The notes beneath the pieces are model-generated. The model saw only the letters and a list, made by a program, of their open reading frames with translations, was not told where the DNA came from and did not search any database. Below are positions 33,443 to 41,710 of a DNA stretch of 64,000 nt, piece by piece. The stretch's first letter is position 1, and every line of letters starts with the position of its first letter. Made by a program: the position numbers and the translations under genes. This DNA comes from Alteromonas gilva. GTDB taxonomy: Bacteria > Pseudomonadota > Gammaproteobacteria > Enterobacterales > Alteromonadaceae. The stretch is from the NCBI RefSeq assembly GCF_028595265.1, contig NZ_JAQQXP010000001.1, positions 1,674,001 through 1,738,000 of the forward strand, written 5' to 3'.

Positions 33443-34081
33443 CTACAAACTGTGACCTTTTATATCGCTGTGCTGGCTCAACAGCATCGCAACGGCACAG
33501 TCACACATATCATCAATGTGTGCTGAGTCGTCATATACGCCGTCGATGATGAGCTTGGCGAGGCCATGAAGTGTCGCCCAAATAACCTGGGTTTGCCGTA
33601 ATGCCGGTTCATTTTGTAATAACAAGCCTTGTTGTTGCCAGTGTGAAATAAGCTTCAACATATACTGAAAAGCCGGATAAGCAATTTCTTTGAGCTCTTC
33701 GTCGGCCAGCTTGTGCTTCCAGATAGGGCGACCAAACATAATGTCATATAACTGGGGGTGAGCGATGGCCCAGCGAATATAGCCGTGCACAAACTGTTTG
33801 AGTCGCTGAGTGGCACTGATAACCTGCGCTTCGTCGCGCTCCTGAGTCATCGACAGCCACTGATCAAAGCCGCGCGCGGCTACCGCATTAAGCAGCGCGT
33901 TTTTATCGCGAAAATGGTGATACAACGCCGAGCGCGATACGCCAATATCATCAGCCAGCTTGCGCAGCGACAACGCCGCAATACCCTCACGCTCGATGCG
34001 TTGCGACGCCGCATCCACAAGTGCTGTTCTTAAATCGCCATGATGATAGGTTTGACTGCCCGCTGGTACTGACTGCGCCAT
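33443..34081 (-). CDS. TetR family regulator divergent from fadH
   Basis: TetR/AcrR regulator of 212 residues. The helix-turn-helix is seen in SLRKLADDIGVSRSALYHHF, and a WHG-type ligand domain is suggested by the later WATLHGLAKLIIDGVYDD segment. It is divergent from fadH, and the 147-bp gap contains palindromes suitable for TetR binding (34102-34117 and 34127-34166). The gap and arrangement suggest that it controls fadH and itself; the likely effector, an unsaturated acyl-CoA, is inference. Confidence 0.9.
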   Translation of the reverse strand: MAQSVPAGSQTYHHGDLRTALVDAASQRIEREGIAALSLRKLADDIGVSRSALYHHFRDKNALLNAVAARGFDQWLSMTQERDEAQVISATQRLKQFVHGYIRWAIAHPQLYDIMFGRPIWKHKLADEELKEIAYPAFQYMLKLISHWQQQGLLLQNEPALRQTQVIWATLHGLAKLIIDGVYDDSAHIDDMCDCAVAMLLSQHSDIKGHSL

Positions 34082-34101
34082 GCAAAATCCGCTGTGTTGA
34101 C

Positions 34102-34117
34102 TATGCTAAATAGCATA
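34102..34117. promoter_or_regulatory. Inverted repeat near the TetR start (candidate operator)
   Basis: TATGCTA, AA, TAGCATA is an inverted repeat with perfect 7-bp arms, 20 bp upstream of the TetR start. It may be a second operator or part of the TetR promoter. Confidence 0.45.
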
Positions 34118-34126
34118 ATGTTAATC

Positions 34127-34166
34127 TTGACAGTGTCAAATTAAATGCCTATCTTGACACTGTTTA
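34127..34166. promoter_or_regulatory. TetR-type operators between tetR and fadH
   Basis: TTGACAGTGTCAA (34127-34139) is a perfect 6-1-6 palindrome. TTGACACTGTTTA (34154-34166) repeats its left arm, and both follow ATC. The TTGACA of the first also fits as a -35 box for fadH (weak -10 TATCTT at 34150), so repressor binding would block the promoter. A 7-bp stem (GCCCGCT/AGCGGGC, 34176-34198) lies further along the fadH leader. Confidence 0.65.
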
Positions 34167-34228
34167 GTTATTAAAGCCCGCTAACATGTAAAGCGGGCAT
34201 TGGGCGAATTCGCTACCAAGGGGTACAC

Positions 34229-36271
34229 ATGACACAGGCCACCGCAACACTACATCAGCAATATCCGCATTTATTTGAACCGCTCGATTTGGGCTTCACC
34301 CAGCTTAAAAATCGTGTCGTCATGGGATCAATGCATACCGGTCTGGAGGAAATGCCCAATGGTCATGTGCACATGGCCGAATTTTACGCGGCGCGGGCGC
34401 GCGGTGGTGTGGCGCTGATGGTAACTGGCGGTATCGGCCCTAATCAGGAAGGCGGAGTGCACATCAAAACCAAGATGCTCGATTCTGACCAGGCGGTGGC
34501 CGAGCATAAGCAGGTGACCGATGCGGTGCATGCTGCCGGTGGCAAAATTTGCATGCAGATTCTGCATACCGGTCGTTATGCGCACAATCCCAACCTCATT
34601 GCGCCGTCAGCCCTGCAAGCCCCCATTAACCAATTTAAGCCACGAGCGCTTGGCAGCGACGAAATAGACGGTCAGATTAACGACTTTGTGGCAACGGCCA
34701 AACGGGCCCATCAGGCTGGTTATGATGGCGTCGAGATTATGGGCTCAGAGGGTTACTTTTTAAACCAGTTTATCGTTTCGCGGACTAATCATCGTACCGA
34801 TGAATGGGGCGGCGATTACGAAAACCGGATTCGCTTACCCATAGAGGTGGTGCGCCGGGTGCGCGAAGCCGTGGGCGAAGAATTTATTATTATATACCGG
34901 TTGTCGATGCTTGACCTGGTTGAGGGCGGCTCGACCTTCGATGAAGTAGTGACCTTAGGTAAAGCAATCGAAAAGGCCGGTGCAACCATTATTAACACCG
35001 GCATAGGCTGGCATGAAGCGCGTATACCTACGATTGCAACCAAAGTCCCCCGTGCCGCCTTTACCTGGGTGACGGCTAAATTCCGTGAACACCTGTCGAT
35101 TCCGGTGATCACATCAAACCGAATAAACATGCCGGATGTGGCGGAGTCGGTACTGGCCCGGGGCGATGCAGATTTAGTGTCTATGGCGCGCCCGTTTTTG
35201 GCTGATCCGGATTTCGTGATTAAGGCCGAACAACAGCGCAGCGATGAAATTAACACCTGTATTGGCTGTAATCAGGCCTGTCTTGATCATGTGTTTGTGG
35301 GCAAACTCACCAGCTGTCTGGTCAACCCGTTTGCCTGTCATGAGTTGATGTACACCATGCAGCCTGCCGAGCAGCCAAAGCATATAGCCGTTGTGGGCGC
35401 TGGCCCGGCAGGGCTGGCAGCCGCGACCACCGCTGCTAAACGCGGCCATACCGTGGTGTTGTTCGATGGCGCCAGTGACATTGGCGGCCAGTTTAATATT
35501 GCCAAGCAGATCCCCGGTAAGGAAGAGTTTTATGAAACCTTGCGATACTTTAAACGTCAGTTAGCGCTGCACAACGTTGAGGTGAAACTCAATACTACCG
35601 TCACGGCGCAAACGCTCAATGACGGTGGTTTTGATGAGGTTCTTCTGGCCACCGGCATCGTGCCGCGCATGCCCGACATTGAGGGCATTGAACACGCAAA
35701 AGTAATGACCTATCTTGACGTTCTGCGCGACAAACAGCCGGTAGGCGCCAAAGTGGCTATTATTGGTGCCGGTGGTATTGGCTTTGATACCGCCGAGTAT
35801 TTGAGTCACGGCAAATCGGTACCCAGTCAGGATATCGCTGCATTTATGCGCGAGTGGGGTATTGATATGAACTTTACTGCCCGTGGCGGCGTTGAAGGCA
35901 TGACGCCTCAACCAGAGCCGTCACCACGGCAAATCGTGCTGCTGCAACGCAAATCCTCAAAAGTCGGGGCGGGGCTGGGTAAAACTACCGGTTGGGCGCA
36001 CCGCATTGGTCTGCAAATGAAGGGGGTTAAAATGATCCCCGGTGTGCAGTATCACAAAATTAGCGATGAAGGCTTGCATATTAGTGTGGGCGAAGAAGCA
36101 CAGGTGCTTGATGTGGATAACATTATCATATGCGCCGGCCAGGAACCCCAGCGTGCCTTGGTTGAGGGGCTGACATTACCCTATCACTTAATTGGCGGTG
36201 CCGATGAGGCCCTGGAGCTTGATGCAAAGCGGGCCATTGAGCAGGGCACCAAAGTGGCAATGGCGGTATAA
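34229..36271 (+). CDS. fadH: 2,4-dienoyl-CoA reductase FadH
   Basis: NADPH-dependent reductase needed to beta-oxidise unsaturated fatty acids with double bonds at even positions. The N-terminal TIM barrel binds FMN and holds the catalytic Y176 (EGYFLN) and H262 (GWHEARIP). The 4Fe-4S cysteines are C344, C347, C351 and C363 in CIGCNQACLDHVFVGKLTSC. The C-terminal FAD/NADPH domains begin with HIAVVGAGPAGLAAA. Length is 680 residues (672 in E. coli) and similarity runs over the whole protein. It is a likely target of the divergent TetR regulator. Confidence 0.96.
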   Translation: MTQATATLHQQYPHLFEPLDLGFTQLKNRVVMGSMHTGLEEMPNGHVHMAEFYAARARGGVALMVTGGIGPNQEGGVHIKTKMLDSDQAVAEHKQVTDAVHAAGGKICMQILHTGRYAHNPNLIAPSALQAPINQFKPRALGSDEIDGQINDFVATAKRAHQAGYDGVEIMGSEGYFLNQFIVSRTNHRTDEWGGDYENRIRLPIEVVRRVREAVGEEFIIIYRLSMLDLVEGGSTFDEVVTLGKAIEKAGATIINTGIGWHEARIPTIATKVPRAAFTWVTAKFREHLSIPVITSNRINMPDVAESVLARGDADLVSMARPFLADPDFVIKAEQQRSDEINTCIGCNQACLDHVFVGKLTSCLVNPFACHELMYTMQPAEQPKHIAVVGAGPAGLAAATTAAKRGHTVVLFDGASDIGGQFNIAKQIPGKEEFYETLRYFKRQLALHNVEVKLNTTVTAQTLNDGGFDEVLLATGIVPRMPDIEGIEHAKVMTYLDVLRDKQPVGAKVAIIGAGGIGFDTAEYLSHGKSVPSQDIAAFMREWGIDMNFTARGGVEGMTPQPEPSPRQIVLLQRKSSKVGAGLGKTTGWAHRIGLQMKGVKMIPGVQYHKISDEGLHISVGEEAQVLDVDNIIICAGQEPQRALVEGLTLPYHLIGGADEALELDAKRAIEQGTKVAMAV

Positions 36272-36357
36272 AGCTGTCGGGCAGTTATGCCCTCAGCCCG
36301 GATCAGGTTGGGGGCGATGCTCGTTGTGACTAGCAGCGCTGATACGCCCGTCAGGCG

Positions 36358-38397
36358 TTACTCTGTTGACTGGCGGACCACCGCGTTGGGCGCAATATAC
36401 TGCGCATTAAAGTCTTCAAACGGCATAGGACGGGCAAAATGATAGCCCTGAAGAACATCGACGCCCATCATTTTGAGGCGCAGGTGTTGGGACGCATCCT
36501 CTACGCCTTCTGCCACCGAAGACAAGCCAATGGCTTTGGCAATGGTAATAATGCCGTTGATCATCGACTGATGCTCAGCAATATTTAAATCATCCACAAA
36601 GGCTTTGTCGATTTTGAGAATGTCGAAGGGTAACTCACGCAAATAGCTAAGCGATGAATAGCCGGTACCAAAATCATCCAGGGCAACTCTGAAGCCACTT
36701 TCGCGGAGCTTTTTAAGTTGCTGCTTTGATTCTTGCAGATCCTGAATAAGCACCGTTTCGGTGATCTCCAACGTAAATAACGAAGTGGGTAACTGGTACT
36801 CTTCAAGGATATGCAGAATATCGTCGAGAAAGGTAGAGCGGTTGAACTCCCAGGCTGACACGTTAATGGAAATACACTGGTTATTATCCAGCAACCACTG
36901 ACGGTGCGGCGCCAGTAACGAGGCCGTTTTACGGCACACCAGTTTGCCAAGGTCATGAATTAAACCAAAACTCTCGGCAATGGCAATAAATTCGGGGGGC
37001 GGAATGAAGTTGCCCTGCTTATCCTGCCAGCGCACCAGGACCTCGGCGCCATAGAGAGTATCATGCTGGGTAAATTGCGGTTGAAAAACAATATCTATTT
37101 CGTTGTTTTGGATGGCGTTTTTGAGTGCCAGTTTCATTTTTAGCTTTTGTAAACTGCTGTCACGGGCTATGTCCGAATACAACGAGGTGCCGCCTTTATC
37201 CATTTTTTTGGCGTGCTCAATGGCGCGTTCGGCAATAATAAAAATATCCTGTGAAGCAGCCAGATCCTTTATATCGAGGTCAAACAGGCCAATGGTGCAG
37301 CCCAGTTCAATAATCCGGTCATCCACCTGCAAGGGCTGTTTTACCAGTTCATGTAACTCATTGGCCAATCCCTGCAAGGTCATATCAGGCGATGCATGAG
37401 GCACCAATACAATAAACCTGTCTTTATCAAATCGTGATGTCAGCATGCGCCGTTGCTGGGTAAAGTTAAGTAAACGACGGCCTATTTTCGCCAATATCTG
37501 ATTACCGATATCATGGCCAAAGGCATCGTTGAACACTTTAAAGTGGTCGAGATCCAACACACAGACGGGGAGCTTTTCAACATGTTCTGACGCGTTGAGA
37601 AGGGCTTCAATATCAGCCTGAATGCCTGCTCTGTTAGGTGTCTGGGTAATGTTATCGTTGTAAGCCAGCTCCCTGAGTTCGCTTTGCATTTCAAGATAAC
37701 CTTTAAAAATGAAAAAGCTGAATACTGCAACCAGGTAAACATAGCCACTTAACGATAATATAATGCTCTCAAGGCCGGTAAAAAGCACCAGAGAGTCGTG
37801 TATCGCTAAACCAATAATCAACACCAGGTAGCCAACAATAAATTTCACTTCCTGGTGCCTGGCCTGTTTTATGTGGAGTAATAACGATGCCACAACCCAC
37901 ACCAGCACCACCAAAAAGCCAATATCACGCACCATACCTGTCACCGACAAGGGCCCAGTTATGGCGTAAACGGTGTCTCCCCACAATAATTGTTGCTCAA
38001 ATACTATCGGCGCCTGCTCATAGCGTATGGGGATATCCGCACTAAAACCGAGTATCGACATCACCAGTGTGTACGCAAAAAAGAGCAATAAAACGGGTTT
38101 GGAATAAAGCTTTCTGGTGAGCATTGTTACCATCACTACAACAAAAAAGCATAGCCACACAGCAAGATGGTGCTTGAGCGAGCTGTAAAAATAGGATTCT
38201 GCAATGCCGCTCACCTTGTAATCCAAAAAATGTACATACTGGATGGCGCCGGCGGTGATTGCTGTAAGCAAAACCCAACTTCTGACGTGTTGGTTGCTGG
38301 AAGGCACTTTGTTGTAACAAAGCAGCAATAGCGTAATTGCCGCGACGGCAAACATGATGCCGCTGCTCATTACATAAAAAGTGGTCACTATCGTCAT
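36358..38397 (-). CDS. Membrane EAL phosphodiesterase with degenerate GGDEF domain
   Basis: Protein of 679 residues: about seven hydrophobic segments in residues 1-235, then GGDEF and EAL domains. The GGDEF signature is replaced by DKDRF (324-328), so cyclase activity is unlikely. In the EAL domain the signature is EVL (452-454), but the catalytic region is otherwise intact: INVSAWEF, LEITET, DDFGTGYSSL (574-583), ILKIDKAFV, AEGVED and QGYHFARP. It is probably an active c-di-GMP phosphodiesterase sensing a membrane or periplasmic cue. The degenerate GGDEF may still bind GTP as an allosteric site, as in some other dual-domain proteins; that is inference. Confidence 0.92.
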   Translation of the reverse strand: MTIVTTFYVMSSGIMFAVAAITLLLLCYNKVPSSNQHVRSWVLLTAITAGAIQYVHFLDYKVSGIAESYFYSSLKHHLAVWLCFFVVVMVTMLTRKLYSKPVLLLFFAYTLVMSILGFSADIPIRYEQAPIVFEQQLLWGDTVYAITGPLSVTGMVRDIGFLVVLVWVVASLLLHIKQARHQEVKFIVGYLVLIIGLAIHDSLVLFTGLESIILSLSGYVYLVAVFSFFIFKGYLEMQSELRELAYNDNITQTPNRAGIQADIEALLNASEHVEKLPVCVLDLDHFKVFNDAFGHDIGNQILAKIGRRLLNFTQQRRMLTSRFDKDRFIVLVPHASPDMTLQGLANELHELVKQPLQVDDRIIELGCTIGLFDLDIKDLAASQDIFIIAERAIEHAKKMDKGGTSLYSDIARDSSLQKLKMKLALKNAIQNNEIDIVFQPQFTQHDTLYGAEVLVRWQDKQGNFIPPPEFIAIAESFGLIHDLGKLVCRKTASLLAPHRQWLLDNNQCISINVSAWEFNRSTFLDDILHILEEYQLPTSLFTLEITETVLIQDLQESKQQLKKLRESGFRVALDDFGTGYSSLSYLRELPFDILKIDKAFVDDLNIAEHQSMINGIITIAKAIGLSSVAEGVEDASQHLRLKMMGVDVLQGYHFARPMPFEDFNAQYIAPNAVVRQSTE

Positions 38398-38617
38398 AAC
38401 TGTTACTACTCGGAAGTCTGTACAGACTAAATTCTGGGTTCTTTAAAAAGATAGTACATATTTCGTCGTGCGCTGCGATTTTGCCAGCAGACGAAAAATG
38501 AAATACTAATACCAATCGGGCGGTAACTCACTCAATTTATTAATAAACGCGCCAAAGCTTGAGGCAAGTTAATGTTACAAGCGTAGCTGTTACTCGCGGT
38601 GAACAGTCGCCAGTGTA

Positions 38618-39739
38618 TCACCTCGGTGTTAATAACAACTCCGAGCTGCCCTGCTCGAGCTTAAAATTAAACTGTTTAAGTACATTCATCCCCAGCAAAC
38701 CATCGGCATTCAGCATGGTGTCGCGGGGCAATACCAGCACGCCAATGTCGGTCAGTTCGTAGGGCCCAAGCTGCATGCTTTGAACGCGGATAAGCGGCGA
38801 GCGAATAAGGCCACCGGCGGTGCGAACGTCAAACAGCCCCATTACTTTAATCGCATTAAAACGTTTTAAGGTTCGATATAACTCAAAGCTGATCGCCGTG
38901 CTGCTGGCCCCCGTGTCGATTAACAACTTTACAGGGCGTTGCAGAATTCTGGCATCGACAATGTATTGATCGCCATAGCGGGTCAGAGCAAGACGCGTCA
39001 GCGGCTGCTCAGCGGGTAACCTGAGATCGTCAGTCAGCGCGCTGTCCTCAAGTAAGTCATTGGCGTTGCCATAGCGTTGTCGGATACTGCGTGCGCCGGC
39101 ATGATCCGGCGCCAGACTGGCCAGGGTATCTTCCATAAGCGTAAATTTTTGTTGTCTGGCGTAAGCTTCTGCCAGCTTGAGTGTTATCTGTTCATCGCTG
39201 CTGTTTAACTGATACAAAGGCTCAATAAACCGCGCCAGCAAATCCCAGTCACGGGCATTGTAAAGGGCATCAATGGCATTGGAAACCAGGGTCTCTGTGC
39301 GCGTTGTTAAGGCGGCGTGTTGTGGCGGGCTGAACACGGTTAATTCCAGCAGGGTGTAAAAATGAAGCACGGCCGTTGATAAAGGCTTAGTGGCTAAAAT
39401 TAAGTCGGCTTCCAGTAGCAATAGTGCTGGTGAATGGGGGGCTTCCCTCAGCGCATTGATAAGGTAGCGTTCAACCCTGGCATAGTCGCCATTATTGAGC
39501 CATTGACGTACTTCACTCAGGGGTGTAGCCCTTGTCTGCACGGCGTCAGGTGGCACTGCGGTTAGTGACGATTCGGCCCAATCCTCGGTTGGACCGGCAG
39601 TTGCAGTAGCAACTGTGCTGGCCGGTTGTGGCTGAGCTGGGCTTTGCTCAGGTTGCACGCGTGGCCACAGTAAATAGCCATTGAGCGCTATCGATGCACA
39701 CAAGCACAGGGTAATGATTGGGTTGTAGCGCCACATCAT
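38618..39739 (-). CDS. Membrane-anchored retropepsin-like aspartic protease
   Basis: Protein of 373 residues with one N-terminal transmembrane segment (PIITLCLCASIALNGYLLW) and a helical repeat-rich middle part (about 60-230) that looks TPR-like. The C-terminal domain carries the pepsin-like motif LLIDTGASSTAISFELYRTL (DTGAS) and a later GLLGMNVLKQFNF segment typical of bacterial retropepsins. The active-site Asp is in DTGAS; such enzymes act as homodimers. The substrate is unknown. The gene follows the thioesterase by 11 bp on the same strand. Confidence 0.85.
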   Translation of the reverse strand: MMWRYNPIITLCLCASIALNGYLLWPRVQPEQSPAQPQPASTVATATAGPTEDWAESSLTAVPPDAVQTRATPLSEVRQWLNNGDYARVERYLINALREAPHSPALLLLEADLILATKPLSTAVLHFYTLLELTVFSPPQHAALTTRTETLVSNAIDALYNARDWDLLARFIEPLYQLNSSDEQITLKLAEAYARQQKFTLMEDTLASLAPDHAGARSIRQRYGNANDLLEDSALTDDLRLPAEQPLTRLALTRYGDQYIVDARILQRPVKLLIDTGASSTAISFELYRTLKRFNAIKVMGLFDVRTAGGLIRSPLIRVQSMQLGPYELTDIGVLVLPRDTMLNADGLLGMNVLKQFNFKLEQGSSELLLTPR

Positions 39740-39750
39740 CGGAATCTGTT

Positions 39751-40206
39751 TCAGGCTGTGGGGCGGGGAACGCAGGCCGGCATATACACATCGGCAAAGG
39801 CTTTAGGCATACGACTGGGTTGGCCACTGTCGAGTTTTATACACGCAAATTGCGTGCGTCCCTGGTATACCGTTTCGCCACTGCTTTGGCGGATATACTG
39901 AAACTCACGGGTCAGCAAGAGTTTGCCGTCGCAGTCAGTAATCCAGGTGGCGCATTGTAAGGTGTCATCTAAAAAGGCCGGTTTGAGGTAATTAAGCTCA
40001 TGCCGGAAAATTACCATGCCTTTGCCTGCCTGTTGATAATGCTCAAAGCCCAGTCCCAGCGAATGGGAGTGCGCCCAGGCGAGGCGCTCCTGCTGGCTTA
40101 AATAGGCAACATTATTGACATGATTATAGTGGTCAATGTCGTTGGCGGTAATGACCCAGTCAGTCACAAACGGGTTGGCATATTGCCACGGGCTCAAATC
40201 AGACAT
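39751..40206 (-). CDS. Acyl-CoA thioesterase (4HBT hot-dog family)
   Basis: Hot-dog-fold thioesterase of 151 residues. The family segment DIDHYNHVNNVAYLSQQERLA (core DHYNHVNNVAYLSQ) holds the aspartate used in 4HBT catalysis. LNYLKPAFLDDTLQCATW follows as the expected beta-strand block. No signal peptide is present. The substrate may be an acyl-CoA or acyl-ACP. It overlaps the upstream gene by 8 bp, so translation is probably coupled. Confidence 0.88.
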   Translation of the reverse strand: MSDLSPWQYANPFVTDWVITANDIDHYNHVNNVAYLSQQERLAWAHSHSLGLGFEHYQQAGKGMVIFRHELNYLKPAFLDDTLQCATWITDCDGKLLLTREFQYIRQSSGETVYQGRTQFACIKLDSGQPSRMPKAFADVYMPACVPRPTA

Positions 40207-40915
40207 CAGGTAGCGGGTTCTCCGTCGTTAGGTCAACCCGACTATCAAGTAGCCTGGCATTGAGTTCGGTTTCTGTTGCGACCACCGGTTCGATAAAGGC
40301 GCTTACATCGCCGAGATCCTTAAAGGCGCTAAAACCGCGTTGTAAGAATTCGTGCATACTCAGTAAGCCTGCCAGTTTAGCCGGCCGGCGCGACAGTTTT
40401 ATCAACAAGCCGACCCCGGGGATGCGAACCACATCGGCCAGTTGCCTGCCTAAACCGGCAACAAGTTTAATTTGCTGTTCGCGATCAGCGTTACGGCCTA
40501 CAGCCCGATAGGCATTTGCGTACGTGGTGCGATTGAGTGGTTCACCATCAGGCGGCTGCTCACGGCGCAATTCCGCGGCAACGGCCATGTCTAAGTCAAA
40601 CGATAATGCGTTAAGCCACAGGGCCTGTTCGATAGCTTGCATGGCTTTATTGGGTAAGGCTTTAGCGAGCTTAGGTATGACCCGCATGAGATCGGCATCA
40701 CGCTGGCTGAAGTCTTTCGGACCATAGAGTTCATCAACAAAAAAATCCATGGCTTTGGCATAGGCCGGCTTTTGCGCCATCTGTGCGTGAGTCGCCAGCA
40801 ATCGTTCGCACTGCCACTGCTGCAGGGCCTGGATAGGGCGTAATAACTGCATGTTCTCGGCTTCGGTGCGCCGCTTGTTTACCTGCTGCAAATGGGCAAT
40901 TATCGCATCGACCAC
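40199..40915 (-). CDS. Conserved hypothetical protein, all-helical
   Basis: Unrecognised cytoplasmic protein of 238 residues with many predicted helices and no signal or membrane segment. Conserved-looking charged blocks include MDFFVDELYGPKDFSQRDADLMR and LLSMHEFLQRGFSAFKDLGD (core LLSMHEFLQRGFSAFKDLG). The stop codon overlaps the thioesterase gene by 8 bp; the retropepsin gene follows. The operon of unknown protein, thioesterase and retropepsin suggests linked functions, but I cannot name them. Confidence 0.72.
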   Translation of the reverse strand: MVDAIIAHLQQVNKRRTEAENMQLLRPIQALQQWQCERLLATHAQMAQKPAYAKAMDFFVDELYGPKDFSQRDADLMRVIPKLAKALPNKAMQAIEQALWLNALSFDLDMAVAAELRREQPPDGEPLNRTTYANAYRAVGRNADREQQIKLVAGLGRQLADVVRIPGVGLLIKLSRRPAKLAGLLSMHEFLQRGFSAFKDLGDVSAFIEPVVATETELNARLLDSRVDLTTENPLPDV

Positions 40916-41065
40916 GGAGCATCCTTGTGCAAAATAGAGTAATAATACAGATACACTATATTACCCTAAACAGACTAACAAATCTGGAGCCGTCAGGCAG
41001 ATTTTGCTATTCTGCGCGGCCTTAACCAACCGTAATTTCGGCTCAGAGAACAATTTATCACCCGT

Positions 41066-41710
41066 ATGCAGTATGTCGTTGCCCACAGTGCACAGAAAGT
41101 TCAGGAACAGCCAGACCCGGATGTAGCGCCGCTTATGGCGTTGTTCGATGAAACCTTCTATGCCACCTACAACACGCGATTAATAAAAGGCGGTGATGAG
41201 CCGATCTACGTGCCTGCCAGTAGTAATACAAAGCATGATGCGCAACCGGCTTTAAGCAGCCCTGCAGCGTCTGGCGCGGCAGTACGTGACTATCATCAGA
41301 TAGTGTTTGCCAATGGCTATTTTTCCAGCGCGCTGCATGAGATAGCGCATTGGTGTATTGCCGGCGACAAGCGCCGCCTGCTGGAGGATTACGGTTATTG
41401 GTATTGTCCTGACGGCCGTGATGCCGACCAGCAGCATGCCTTTGAACAGGTTGAAATAAAACCCCAGGCACTGGAGTGGGCCATGACAATCGCGGCAGGT
41501 CGTCGTTTTCAGGTGAGCACCGACAACTTAAATGGCGTAGAGCCTGATCGGGCAGGGTTTACCCGGCGCGTGCGTGCCCAGTTGCAACAGTATATGGAGC
41601 ACGGCTTCCCCCATCGGGCAGAGAGGTTTATCGACGCGTTGCGACACCAGTTTAACGGCCCGGCCCTCACCAATGACTGGCTGGCCAGGGAGTACCCTAA
41701 TGAGCAGTGA
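41066..41710 (+). CDS. epmC: Elongation factor P hydroxylase EpmC
   Basis: Hydroxylates the beta-lysyl-modified lysine of elongation factor P, after EpmA and EpmB. The metal-binding HEIAHW motif is at 91-96, followed by YGYWYCPDGRDA, VEIKPQALEW, and DNLNGVEPDR blocks of E. coli EpmC (YfcM). Length is 214 residues (182 in E. coli); a ~20-residue Ser/Ala/Pro-rich insertion lies before the HEIAHW domain (about residues 52-74). No strong Shine-Dalgarno is visible before ATG 41066. The next gene starts inside its last codons (11-bp overlap). In E. coli epmC lies beside yfcL. Confidence 0.93.
   Translation: MQYVVAHSAQKVQEQPDPDVAPLMALFDETFYATYNTRLIKGGDEPIYVPASSNTKHDAQPALSSPAASGAAVRDYHQIVFANGYFSSALHEIAHWCIAGDKRRLLEDYGYWYCPDGRDADQQHAFEQVEIKPQALEWAMTIAAGRRFQVSTDNLNGVEPDRAGFTRRVRAQLQQYMEHGFPHRAERFIDALRHQFNGPALTNDWLAREYPNEQ

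Noticed and set aside
36344..36358. Hairpin between fadH and the EAL gene as a terminator
   Set aside because: Only a 5-bp stem with no T tract.
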